Below, one piece after another: positions 43,798-54,785 of a stretch of DNA of 64,000 nucleotides. Numbering within the stretch: the first letter of the stretch is position 1; each line of letters opens with the position of its first letter. The DNA is taken from the NCBI RefSeq assembly GCF_001619985.1, contig NW_017264206.1:1-64000 (forward strand), in the 5' to 3' direction. The translations under genes were made by a program, and so were the position numbers. The notes beneath the pieces were generated by a model. The model saw nothing but the letters and a program-made list of their open reading frames with translations. It searched no databases and was not told the DNA's origin. The stretch is from Xylona heveae TC161. Lineage: Eukaryota; Ascomycota; Xylonomycetes; Xylonales; Xylonaceae.

Positions 43798-44574
43798 ACA
43801 CAAGCCTAACGAGCCGATCATTATTACGCATTACCATTCGAAAATACGACCATATCTCATGGAAATATTTCAAGCACATCACTAAGGGCTTACACTTCAT
43901 AGGTTCAAGCTGAGAGAGGCTTGGCATCGAGGTCGGGAGATGAAATAGGACGGATAATGTACTCATTTTCTGCAATGCACTGAGGCGTTGCATTTCTCTT
44001 CCATTGCATATCACACTTTTTTTTATTCTATCAGTCTAAATTTTTTTTATGACTCATCTATTGCCCCTGCAAGTTTAATGGGTAAATGGCCAAATGCCGT
44101 GCTAAATCGCTCTGTAGCTGCCGTGTTCACAAAATCCAACATTATTATTATTATTATTTTGTACTCTTCATGGGAAAATCTCGGGAATAACGTGGCGTCG
44201 CGTGGACCTGCTTCTTTATAATGTGCCTTACTGGATTCAGTCGTCACTCCGCAAGTACCAATACGCGATGACGCCTCCAGAACGAAACCCCCACTATCGT
44301 CATAAGCTACGAGCCCTTTTGAGGACAACCAGAATCGTAAAGCGTGGGGGTATTTGGCAATTGTGACCCACCAGGAAAGATATCTTCAATTCGCAATTAT
44401 CGATTTATCAGCCCATTTTGGTGAGAGCCATTTCGTTCTTCATTTGTCAGCGAATTATTACAAGAGGATCGCTTCCCCGCAGCCTGAACGTGGGGTCGTC
44501 GCTGTCAAATATCTACCTACTTTCTGTCGCCTAGACAATAAAACAAACATTCAACTTCTCCGCAAATCGCAGTC
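43798..44574. other. Intergenic with an (ATT)n microsatellite
   Basis: Contains a short ATT repeat at about 44141-44158. No gene supported. The last part is the promoter and leader of the oxidoreductase. Confidence 0.5.
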
Positions 44575-45868
44575 ATGGCGCCCAATACTTTCAATGTCGG
44601 TGTTGTTGGCTATGGCATGTCCGCCAAGGTGTTCCATATTCCCCTGATTACGTCGCTCCCGGAGCTCAAACTGTACGCCATTGTACAGCGTCATCCCAAG
44701 CCCGAGGATGATGCGGAGAAGGACCACCCAGGTATCAAGAGCTACCGCTCCACTGAGGAATTGGTCAAAGATCCCGCAGTGGATGTGGTGGTGATTACGA
44801 CCGTTCCAGAGACTCATTACTCTCTGGCATCGCTGGCTTTGGAAGCCGGAAAGCATGGTGCGTGAGGCGCACACATACCGTTTCGTCGTTAAATTGTTCT
44901 TGGTTAACATTCTGCAAACAGTCGTTATCGAAAAGCCTGTTACATCAACATCCGAAGAAGCTGACAAGCTCATTGCCTTGGCGAAAGAGAAGAAACTTCT
45001 TCTTACAGTCTACCAGAGTGAGTAAGCCTTTCAGGGTAATGAGATGATCAGCAGCTAAATTTCACAGACCGTCGTTGGGATGCCGACTTCGCTACCCTCA
45101 CGCACTTAATAAAGTCCGGTGCTCTCGGCCGCGTCGTTGAATTCGAATCGCACTTTGACCGCTTCAGGCCAGAAGCCCCATCTACCGGAAGCTGGAAGAC
45201 TCAGGCCGGTCCCGCCAGCGGAGCAATCTATGATCTTGGTGTTCACCTTCTCGATCAAGTCGTCTTCGCGCTTGGCTTACCAAAGAAGATTACTGGATTT
45301 GTCGGGATTCAAAGACAGGGTGAGACGGGCGGCTTCGAGGACGCTTGCACGGTTTTGCTGCACTATGACGGCGGCGTGATGGCTACCGTGAAGGCTTCTG
45401 TTATCAGCCCCGAAGAGAAGCAATTAAGATTCTGGGTGAGAGGCGACAAGGGCAGCTACAAGAAGGTGTGCATACCAGCTGAACAGAGAAATGTGACACC
45501 TCTAACTGCTGATTAGTACCACATGGACGTCCAAGAAGACCAATTGAAGGCGGGCAAGAAGCCTGGAGACTCTGGATTTGCCCTTGAGCCCAAGGAAAAC
45601 TATGGTTTGTACCACGAGATCTGAATAGAGAGCAATTCTAACTTCTTCAGGCGTCCTGACCTCCGCGAAAGACGGAAAAATTGTCAGCGAGGCTTATCCC
45701 ACCATCGATCCACCAACGTACGTTGAGTTTTACAGACAATTAGCCCAGGCTCTCAGTGGCCAAGGGGATGTTCCGGTTAAGCCCGAGCAGTCTCGAAACA
45801 TTATCAAACTGATTGAGCTTGCAAAGGAGAGCTCTCGGGAAGGCCAGACTCTTCCGGCAAAATTGTAG
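44575..45868 (+). CDS. GFO/IDH/MocA family NAD(P)-dependent oxidoreductase
   Basis: Five exons (44575-44857, 44922-45017, 45068-45465, 45517-45604, 45651-45868) give 360 codons. The Rossmann domain starts FNVGVVGYGMSAKVFHIP; VVIEKPVTSTSEEA holds the conserved EKP motif with the catalytic-type Lys, and GAIYDLGVHLLDQ carries the conserved DxGxH segment of the C-terminal domain. Relatives reduce or oxidise sugars, inositols and similar ketones. The first donor is GTGCGT, less common but supported by the joined motif. Substrate unknown; the close homologues in yeasts and moulds are also mostly uncharacterised. Confidence 0.9.
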
Positions 45869-45950
45869 AAATTCTTATGACGAAACCATATAGACGTGTA
45901 ATTATCGGCGACGCCATTTTTTAATAGAAATACCTGGACCCTATCTATGC

Positions 45951-46775
45951 TCAGCTCAATTTCTTTCTCCCCACAGCTACATATAGGAATAATCGACTGT
46001 AGATGGTATCGCCACCTTTTGACAATTTTTTGACTTCGTTGAGAAATTCTTTTTTCGCTTTGTCGATGGTATCCGTAAGTTCAAAGCAACGAAATGCGGG
46101 CTTGTCGATCACAGAGTCAAACCATTCTCCTGCTTCTTTGACCTTGAAGTCATCGCCATCGTAGCTTTCCGTCCTGAACAGGTTGTCAATCACAAGTCCT
46201 GCTTCTCTCATCAGTTTTGGTAGTGACTCTATCGAAGAAACCCAGCTCCTGTAATATGCTACTGGCCGTCTCAATTTAATGCCGACCTTTTCCATGATTG
46301 ACCCGTATATTAAAGAGTCCTCGCTAGGAACATCGATGATAAGCTTCCCACCGGGCTTCAAATATGATGTCCAATGCTTGATTGCCTGTGCCGGATTATC
46401 CAGCAGCACAAGAGCAGACGAGCAGGTTATACGGTCGAATCCTTTCGCATTTTCGGGTTGCAATCCAGCAACTTTGTCCAAGTTCCGAATATCTCCCGTA
46501 AGAAATCGGACATTGAGGCCATCAGCCGGCTTCTGCCGCGCTACCCAAAGCATTCCCTCACTTATATCGACTCCAACGACTGATCCGTCACTGCCCACTT
46601 GCTGAACTGCTGGAAAACTGACGAGGCCTGTTCCACACGCTAGATCAAGGACGGAGTGCCCAGGTTGTATGTCTGACCATTGTACAAAGTCGCGCGCATG
46701 TCTGGGATGAAAGGAATCTTCGTATTTGCCGCTACGGGCATTGTACATGTCCTTTGTCGTTTGGACACTGGACAT
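45951..46775 (-). CDS. SAM-dependent methyltransferase (class I)
   Basis: Single-exon gene of 274 codons convergent with the oxidoreductase, only 82 bp away. Motif I is VLDLACGTGLVSFPA, followed by GVDISEGML (acidic residue that binds the ribose), FLTGDIRNLD and FDRITCSSALVLLDNP (motif IV), then LKPGGKLIIDVPS. This is the general class I methyltransferase fold of the type 11/25 group. The acceptor, a small molecule most likely, is unknown. Confidence 0.87.
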   Translation of the reverse strand: MSSVQTTKDMYNARSGKYEDSFHPRHARDFVQWSDIQPGHSVLDLACGTGLVSFPAVQQVGSDGSVVGVDISEGMLWVARQKPADGLNVRFLTGDIRNLDKVAGLQPENAKGFDRITCSSALVLLDNPAQAIKHWTSYLKPGGKLIIDVPSEDSLIYGSIMEKVGIKLRRPVAYYRSWVSSIESLPKLMREAGLVIDNLFRTESYDGDDFKVKEAGEWFDSVIDKPAFRCFELTDTIDKAKKEFLNEVKKLSKGGDTIYSRLFLYVAVGRKKLS

Positions 46776-47478
46776 CTCGGCCGAGGGTCCACTCCAGCAA
46801 GAAACGCAATTTAGACTCGGTCACTCGGGAAACAGGACGAAGCCCGCATGCGGATATTTTGCTCGACGACAGGGGAGGCTATCGAACGGAGTTGAGGAAT
46901 TGTAGACACAGCTGCCACCATATAAAATTTCCGCAAAACGTCGGAATTGGTGTTTCATTCATTTTTTTTTAATCAGTGGAATATTTTGAGGGTTATGAGT
47001 GATACGCTGTAATGCGAGCATGAGTAGGTGTTGATTTGTAATGCCGTGTTTGGTCATCACCCGAAGAGGCAGCTAAACATCCATGCAAATTTGACGAGGC
47101 ATCAGGGCTTGTTCTTTGCCCGTTTACTAATTGCATTTCAAATGCAGGGTCCAGTGAAAGCAGATTGGATAATCTCTGTGTTCAAGGCCATGAGGTCATG
47201 AGTTGGTGGAGTAGTTATATACATGCTCAGTCATAGCTGGTTCGGCCAAATTGATGCAAAGCCACAAGCATGACATTCCGCAGATTCTAAAATATCTCTT
47301 TAAAAATTCTTAGCTACAAATTTATACTACGTAAGGTGGTTTTGCAGCCGCAGTGGAAACAGGCCGTGGAAATAAAACTACGACTACGTAGAAATGCATC
47401 GTCCTGCCATACGCCGACATTGCCTCACCAGTTTGGCTGATCATAATGCAAATTATAGCCCTCATTTATCATCAATTA
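46776..47478. other. Intergenic, nothing seen
   Basis: Promoter of the methyltransferase and AT-rich spacer before the tRNA gene. No coding or repeat feature supported. Confidence 0.45.
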
Positions 47479-47609
47479 GTCTCGATGGTCTAGTTGGCTA
47501 GGGCGCCGGTCTCATAGGCCTGGTATCAAAAGGTACCAATCACGCCGTGATTAGCTTGTCCACAAGCTGAGTGATCCGGAGATCGGGAGTTCGATCCTCC
47601 CTCGAGACA
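47479..47609 (+). tRNA. tRNA-Met(CAU), elongator type, with a 57-nt intron
   Basis: The acceptor stem pairs GTCTCGA (47479-47485) with TCGAGAC (47602-47608), discriminator A47609. The D arm is GTCTAGTTGGCTAGGGC, the anticodon loop reads CTCATA with anticodon CAT at 47513-47515, and the T arm GGGAG-TTCGATC-CTCCC pairs fully. The anticodon arm closes only if 47517-47573 is removed, the canonical intron place after position 37; the mature tRNA is 74 nt. Boxes A and B are good, and T6 follows. The CCGGT/TCCGG anticodon stem with a T-T pair next to the loop suits elongator tRNA-Met. The intron contains three inverted repeats. Confidence 0.85.
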
Positions 47610-47615
47610 TTTTTT
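47610..47615 (+). terminator. RNA polymerase III terminator of the tRNA gene
   Basis: Six T residues on the coding strand immediately after the discriminator base. Confidence 0.75.
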
Positions 47616-48092
47616 GCCTCATCTACCAATAGCTATGCTTTCGGAGAATTCTTTTATTCTTTTTTTTTCTCCTATTGTCATCATTGCATTGTGCATATTT
47701 CTTTTGCACTTTTTAATCTACCCTTTCTTAGTTGGGATCTTTTAGAAAATTATTTTTCTCATAATTATATAGATCTTGAGATTTGCTAACCCGTAGAAAT
47801 ATTTCAAGGTTGAAGGTCTAGATGTTAGAAACCAATGAAAATACTATGAAATATCGATTTAGTTGTAATAATTGTCACTGGATTCTAATCTTTTTCTATT
47901 GTTAAATCAATTTAATTATATCATCATCACATTTATTTCAGTTCACAGCTAATTTGCTCATTCTGAGCCAGGACAGGTAAACAGTTTCGTCACCACCCAA
48001 CCTCGGAGGTCGTCACAGCTTCAAGCGACATCTTTGTGTGTAGAGTCCACCACATTGACGTCTGGATCTCTCTGTCATCTAGGACGCCGACC
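47616..48092. other. Intergenic, AT-rich, nothing seen
   Basis: Very AT-rich spacer, then the promoter of the cyclin gene. No supported coding sequence. Confidence 0.45.
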
Positions 48093-49520
48093 ATGACAGA
48101 AGACGAAGCATACCGCACATCTACGCAATATCGACTATGGTCCTTTACGCCTGAAGCGCTCGCTTCTCTGCGATCCACGACGAATGCGCTTGCTGCGGAT
48201 CGAGTGCGAATCGCGATAAAGCGGACGCGGGAGGCCAAAGCATTGTCTACAGACACTGGCAGCGGCAGCACCAGCGAGACCGAGACAGCAGCAACAGCGG
48301 CAGCCAAGCAGCAAAATGGAAGAGGAGAATCAAATGGAACAGCAACACCTTCTTTCAACAAGGAAGCCGACCAGGAAATCGAATGCCTGACGGTCGAAGA
48401 AGAACAGAAGCTGATCGGCTTCTACTGCGTGCGCGCAATGGAGTTGTCGGACTTTTGCAACTTTCCTACCAACGTCAAGGTACGTTTCTGACCGTCTATA
48501 CCACTATTCTTCCCCGATCGCAAAATATATACTGCTCCACCAAGTCACATATGCTGTACATGAAAGAAACTCAAGCCATGACATTACCAGGCAACCGCCG
48601 TGCAATTCCTCAAACGGTTCTACCTCTCCAACTCCCCAATGACATACCACCCGAAATCCATCATGCCGTCGGCAGTCTTCCTCGCCACCAAGACCGAAAA
48701 CCACTATACCTCGCTGCGCAGCTTCTCCTCGAAACTCGGATCGAAAGTTACCCCGGACGATGTGATTGCGCCGGAGTACCTCGTCACCCAGGGCCTGCGG
48801 TTCACATTTGACGTGCGGCACCCGCTGCGCGGACTGGAGGGGGGCTTCATGGAACTGCTCGCGTTGGCAGAAGGCAAGGGTGTTCCGCTGGCGGGGCGAG
48901 GGGAGCGACGGAGCCCGCAGGAACTACAAGCCGAGATGCAGAGACAGGTTGGGGCGGAGAACGCGGCGGGTCTGACGGTCCGGATACGCACAGCGCATGG
49001 CAAGGCCAAGGAGATACTGAAGACGGCGGCGGTGTTGACGGATGCGTATTTCCTGTACACGCCGTCGCAGATCTGGCTGGCGACGCTGCTGCGCGTGGAT
49101 GAACCGCTGGCGATGTATTATATCGATACCAAGTTTCCTTTGGCGATTACTGCTAGTAGCGGTAGCGGAGTCCAGGGTGGTGGTGGTGGTGATGATGGTA
49201 CATCGATGACGATGAATGCGGTGGTGGCGGAACTCAAGGCGAAGCTGGTGACTACGCTACGTGCGTGCGCGACGCTGCTGGCGTCTACGACTGCGACGGT
49301 GTCTCCGTCCAAGGAGGAGTTTGCGGAGCTCAAGCGCATTGACAAGAAGCTGTATGCGTGTCGGAATCCGGAGAAGATTGATATAGCGGGTCTGAGTCGA
49401 GGGCCGAAAAGAGAGGGTGCGAGTTCAGAAGAGGAGCAGGCGGCGAAGAAGAGAAAGTTCGAAAGGGAAAAGGCAGATCAAGAGGCAGCGGACGTATTCG
49501 GGCCAGAGTTGAAAAAGTGA
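48093..49520 (+). CDS. ccl1: TFIIH cyclin subunit Ccl1 (cyclin H)
   Basis: Two exons (48093-48479, 48591-49520) give 438 codons. The N-terminus EAYRTSTQYRLWSFTPEALASLR is the hallmark of cyclin H/Ccl1. Two cyclin boxes follow: LIGFYCVRAMELSDFCNFPTNVKATAVQFLKRFYLSNS across the intron, and the second around AKEILKTAAVLTDAYFLYTPSQIWLATLL. It partners the Kin28/Cdk7 kinase in TFIIH and directs phosphorylation of the RNA polymerase II tail. Compared with yeast, there are Ala/Thr/Gly-rich insertions (residues about 50-95 and 345-360). The C-terminus is highly charged. Confidence 0.9.
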
Positions 49521-49860
49521 TATCCCTTGAGCGAAAGTAAATCTATCGAGCATGACATGCATGGCGTTGGCGTACTTGGGGCACGAATAATGGAGTTTTC
49601 ACATAATAAAAGCAGACTTTTGCGGACATTTTACTAGCTTCAGCAAAGAAATTATTTTTTAAAATGTCATCAATTTTTAAATTGATCAATCTAAACGCCT
49701 CTACTGGGTAAAATAAAACATCCCAATGCGGATTTGTTCAACGCATGATTCTCGGCGCGTGTCTAGATAAAGGGATATACACACGGACGACATCATCGTC
49801 CGTGTCGACTTTTAATGAGCAGTTTCTCCAACATCATCATATCTCATGTCTCGAAATAAA
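49521..49860. other. Convergent intergenic region, nothing seen
   Basis: 3' regions of ccl1 and arb1. AT-rich, no feature recognised. Confidence 0.5.
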
Positions 49861-51880
49861 TTAGACAGCACCCTTCTCAATCATCTTCTTCCGGAGGTGG
49901 TTCTTGTATTGACCAATACTGCCGTCCCATCGGGTAACCGTCTTGTTCTCGCAGACCATAATGTCCTTGGCAATCTTGTCAAGCAATCTAAGAGGTGATT
50001 AGTAAAATGGTCACAAAAAAAAAAAGCAGAGATTGAGCGCATTTGCTTACCTGAAGTCGTGAGAGACGACAACAACACCACCGCTGAAGGCGTTGATGGC
50101 GTCGGCCAAACTGTCAATGGTGGGAATATCAAGACCGTTGGTCGGCTCGTCGAGCAAAAGCATGTTTGGTCCGTCAATGGCCAACAGAGCGAAGACGATT
50201 CTGCTCTTCTGACCCTCAGACAGAGTACCCATCAAGGCGGTCTGGGCCTCTCCGGTCAGACCATAACGGCCGAGCTGCTGACGCCAGTACTGGTAGTCCT
50301 GAGACTTGAAACCATACTTGTCGCGCACAAAGTCGAGAGCGCACTTGGTGAGATCGAGCTGATCAGCAGAGTGCTGGCTGTAGATACCCAACTTCAAGTG
50401 GGTGTGACGAGAGACGTTGCCGGAAGTGGGGGAAAGGTGACCGGTCATGATACGAAGGAGAGTCGACTTGCCGACACCATTGGGGCCGACAAGAGCAGTA
50501 CGGGAATCCATGTCGACACCCAAGTCGAGATGCTCATACAAGTTGTCCTCGGCCTTGCCAGAGTATGAGAAGGTAACATCATCGAAGGAAAGGACGGGAG
50601 GGGGAAGCTTCTCGACATCGGCAAAACGGAAGGTGAAGACCTTGTCCGGCTGCACAGGCTGGATGAAGCCATCGGCCTCCATCTTGTCCAGAATCTTCTG
50701 ACGAGACTTGGCTTGACGGACAAGATTGGCATAAGTACCGGCGGAAGCAATGAACTTCTTGATGTGCTGAATTTCTTCCTGCTGCTTGGCGTACGCCTTC
50801 ATCTGGTTCGTCTCCTGCTCGGAGCGAGTCTTGTGGTAAGAGTCGTAGTTACCACCATAGTAGAGGAGCTGCTTCATGCGCATGTCAATCATGTTGGTGC
50901 AGACACCGTTGAGGAAGTCCATGGAGTGAGAGACGAGAACCAATGTACGGTCCCACTTCTTCAGATACTCTTCCAGCCACACGCACGCCTCGAGGTCAAG
51001 ATGAGCAGTGGGGTCGTCCAAAAGAAGCAATGAAGGCTTGACGAAGAGGGCCTTTCCAAGGGCCACACGCATACGCCAACCACCAGACATGTCCTTGGTC
51101 TTCTTGTTGATGGTGTTCTTGTTGAAACCGAGACCGGTCAAGATCAAGGAGGCACGGGTGTGGAAAGTTTGAGGGTCCATGGTTTCCATGCGCTGCAACT
51201 CGTCAGCAACTTGTTGCATTCAACCGCAAGACAAAAAAAAACGATTTTCGTCTTACCTCATAAAGGTCTTCAAGGATAGGGCTTTCAGGACCCTCATTTT
51301 CGAGAACCTCTTCGGCTTGTCTCTCAAGACGAGCCAACTCGTTCTCTGCCTCCCTGACAACCCAGTCAAGGGCACCAAAATCGGTGGGGGGAGCACCTTC
51401 GTTCAGAAGGTAGATATCAATGTGTTCGGGGACAGGGAACTCTCGCTTAGAGATGGACTTCAGAAGGGTGGACTTGCCGCAGCCGTTCTCACCCAAAAGA
51501 CCATATCTTCTGCCATAGTTGAGTTCGAGAGTGCTGTCGTTGAAAAGGACCTTGCCGTGGAAGACCAAGGAAGCGGAAGTGATTTTGGCATCACGGCTGG
51601 CAGGCAGAGAAGCCAGCACACCGGTGGTAACACGGTCGGAGATACCTTCGTCGTCTTCCTGCAGGGTCAACTTCTTGATACCCTCAAGCTTCGCAGCCGA
51701 GGTTGCTGGCTGTTCAGACTCGGGAAGGGGGTTGCCATCGGCGTCAAGCAGAGGCTCGTCACCGTTGACAGAAGAGGCCTTGGAGGCGGCCTTGGAAGAC
51801 AGTCTGGAAGTGGTGGTCTTCTTCTTCTCACCACCGTCGGCACGCTTGGCCTGACGAGCTGCTTTGGAGGCTGAAACCAT
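49861..51880 (-). CDS. arb1: ABCF ATPase Arb1 (ribosome biogenesis)
   Basis: Three exons (51880-51257, 51192-50051, 49987-49861) give 630 codons. There are two ATP-binding cassettes and no membrane segments: [15 protein letters not shown] and [15 protein letters not shown] (Walker A), [16 protein letters not shown] and [15 protein letters not shown] (signatures), [12 protein letters not shown] and [12 protein letters not shown] (Walker B). The first Walker B has Asp in place of the usual catalytic Glu and AHLD for NHLD. A basic Ala/Lys/Ser-rich N-terminus fits the ABCF2/Arb1 subgroup, which works in 40S and 60S ribosome assembly and export. The start ATG at 51880 gives [14 protein letters not shown]. 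Confidence 0.93.
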
Positions 51881-52532
51881 CTTTAATGCGTTGTGGAGTA
51901 CAAGCAACGAAAGAAAGAGGGAGGAGTAGACTGTGTCGTGGGTGTAGGTTGAAAAAGGCGAATTGGGTGGGGTCGTAATATAGCCTTATCGATTGGCGTG
52001 GCGGTCCAGCGCCCTTAAGATTTTTGCGAGGAAAAAAGCTGGAAATGACGTTGTGGGAAGGAGGGAAGGAGGAGGAAAGGAATAAAAATTTGAATGCTGC
52101 AAGAGTTCTGCTCTGCAAAACCCCCTCTTTTTTTCAATTATTTGGAAATGAAGATAAAAAGGACGAAGGAGTCTTCGAATGCCTTTGTCGTATTGTTTTT
52201 AAAACCCAATCGTAAAAGACTTTTTTTTCTCTTTTCTTTCTTCTTGTTGGCCAACCATGACATCACGTGACGAGTTTGCCACTGGGCACTTCGGTTGTGT
52301 GCGGTCAGGGGGCTTGTACCCGCTACCGGTCCCTTTGGCTTTCAGCTTTTCCCCGATGCCACCAAGGCACCCAAGGTTTAACTATAACTCCGAGTACTTT
52401 TAGGGGCGAAACGGAGAATATCGGATGAATATCCAAGGATGAAGCTCGGCCGGGGTAGAACATTCAATTTCTGACGACTCTAAATCTCTGATGATTTGAA
52501 TAGATATTCCACTATCACTCTACAACACAATG
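51881..52532. other. arb1 promoter region; TCACGTGA at 52263-52270
   Basis: Contains pyrimidine-rich promoter sequence, a TCACGTGA palindrome and, next to it, TTTGCCACT. Right end is the 3' region of the O-methyltransferase gene. No gene seen. Confidence 0.45.
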
Positions 52533-53527
52533 TTATATCTCCTCCCTTATACACCTTGTAATCTCGATGCCATCCTGTGGGAAAGGTCAGTCGAAGCTTG
52601 GCTAGCCCAGCGAGTCATTATGACTTACAGGCTCTCCGGTGGGTTCATAACTTGGCACAAGACGACTCTCGTAAACAAGCTTTGGATTCCCTTTGACTGA
52701 ATCGTCAAATTTTTCGTTGCCTTCGCGGTTCGAATATTGATGTGATGTCCTCTCTGCAAACCCTGCATTGAAATTCTGCATAGTCTGGCCACTTTGAAGT
52801 GCGCCCAGTTTTGCTTCAACAGTACTACGGACATACTCCAGGTATGGTGGATTGCCCGGCTTGATGACGTTGTCGGCTGCTAGGATCGAGCCAGGTTTCA
52901 CGAGGCCAAGCTCCTCACACAGCTTGAGATCAGTCGTATAGGCAGGTTTGTAATGATCCAGAAACATCAGGTCAATATGTTGCAGTCGACGCTCCGAATG
53001 CAATCGCCGCAACGAATCAGCGCTCGGCCCAACCACAACTTTGACGACATCACTCAAACCCGCGAGGTCGACAAGTGACAAGATCACCGCACCAAACACT
53101 GGATCTCGCTCAAGGCTGAAATACCGCTTGCCTCCAGCTTCACGCAAAGCTTCACCAAATAGAATTGCAGAGTAACCCACATAGCCACCTAACTCAACCA
53201 TGACTGTCGGCCGGCTTTCTGAGATGAGCCTTGTCACAATTTTGCCCTTATCCTCCCCCACATTCATCAGATATCTTTGGGTTCGGGCGTATTCGTCGAT
53301 GACTTTCAGGACTCCTTTTGGCTTTCCCCGAATCTCAGATACAGACGGATGATTGTATACAAATCGAAGCAATTCGGTCTCCCGACCATCATCAAACTTC
53401 CATGCTCGTCAGCTTCAAATCATTGCCAAAATTTCAAAGACGCACAACTCACAAAGCTACCGGTACCCTTCTTGACGTATGCCTTTTGTGAATCAAACGA
53501 AGAGGTCTCGCTGGTTGACGCAGCCAT
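52533..53527 (-). CDS. O-methyltransferase (COMT fold), MysB-like candidate
   Basis: Three exons (53527-53453, 53396-52629, 52574-52533) give 294 codons. Class I catechol-O-methyltransferase features are clear: TVMVELGGYVGYSAILFGEAL (SAM motif I), FSLERDPVF (acidic residue for the ribose), IDLMFLDHYKPAYTTDL and ILAADNVIKPGNPPYL, where the Asp of FLDHYK and the Asp-Asn of ADNV would hold Mg2+. The last exon encodes only DGIEITRCIREEI. It diverges from the sugar-phosphate cyclase gene across 1.26 kb and lies near an ATP-grasp gene. In cyanobacterial mycosporine synthesis an O-methyltransferase (MysB) turns demethyl-4-deoxygadusol into 4-deoxygadusol. That assignment rests on context; the fold alone fits many phenolic substrates. 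Confidence 0.88.
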
Positions 53528-54785
53528 ACTGTTTATGCAAGTTTGGTGGATAAGCTTGAGCCAAAATTATTCTTGAGAAACAACTACTGCTAAAATATCC
53601 GAATAGTAAACCCAAGTGTAGGGCAAAACATCACATGACAGAATGCTACTAGACGTATGTTTACATTAATCGAGAAGATGCTCCCTTCTCAAACCAATTG
53701 GCATTGACAAGACATGGTGAGCTGGAGAGATTGTTATGACTCCAGGAAGATTGTGGGGGAGTTGGAGAGATCTGGACACTTAACCAGATTTAGGATAGCG
53801 AGGGGCGCCAAGAGTGACGGTCAAGATGATGATTTCATCCTTAATTCAGGAACAACACTCCTGTCTTCTCACCACCCCAAAACACGGCTCTAAATGTTAA
53901 TGTCATTATGAGCCCAAAATAAATAGAGCTGTCTATTACGTGATTACACTGCCTTGGTCGAGAGCCTCATAAACTAATGGACTACGCAGATGGTACAGGG
54001 ATCTTCGGCCATGGGTTGCCCCAGCGAGGTCGTCTCATGAAGTCACGTTGCTCTATGTCTGGCATAGTATCACTTATTATACAAAGGCGCCCCTGGTTTA
54101 GCACAAATTGGTGCTTCGACGGTTCATTCTGAGTTGGATCTACCCGGCGAGATCTGACATGGCCTGATCTCCTTTCCAAACCGATGGCGCAATTCATCCC
54201 CTTGCGGGGTTCAAAAATTTGAGGTGACGCCAACGATTATCCCATGGGGAATCAAACGCAATTCATGATCTTGCTTCCTTAGCTCACATTGGCTCAAACT
54301 CAACATGGCATGCCTGTTGCGCCTTCAGTTCAATGACCTTTCCAACTACACCAATCAGAACCATAGCAGTGTTCACATGTGTGTGCTACGCTAGGAAACA
54401 GCGTAAAACCTAGTATCCGAGTCGTCCTGTGCGTGACTGGATTTGCAAAATGGAGGCAGCAGCTTATACAGTTACGGGAGGGCACTTGGTGTAGCACGAG
54501 CTTCCGTGCTCCAAGTCTGCTGGTCGCAGAACCTTGACTTGATTGCGGGGAAATGGCCTTGTTTTCCCAAACTTTCGTTTCACCATTCATGGCACTAATT
54601 CTTTGTCAAAAGAAGCAGATTCGGATGATGCGAGTGATGTGGTAATAGACGCTCGAATTGACGTGTGCTCCCACATTTCTGGTTCCCAAGGATGAATCTT
54701 TCATGATTTATAAGACGCGCCTTTTCATTGAGAATTTGTTTCATTTGCAAACGGATCGCATATTTCGCTTCTTTCTTTATGCACC
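53528..54785. other. Bidirectional promoter of the mycosporine-type genes
   Basis: A 1.26-kb spacer between the divergent O-methyltransferase and cyclase starts. No open frame longer than about 86 codons, and none is supported. No decayed gene recognised. It is the natural place for shared control of the two genes. Confidence 0.5.

Noticed and set aside
48504-49345. Antisense frames across the ccl1 gene
   Set aside because: They mirror GC-rich codons of the cyclin exon and have no domain.
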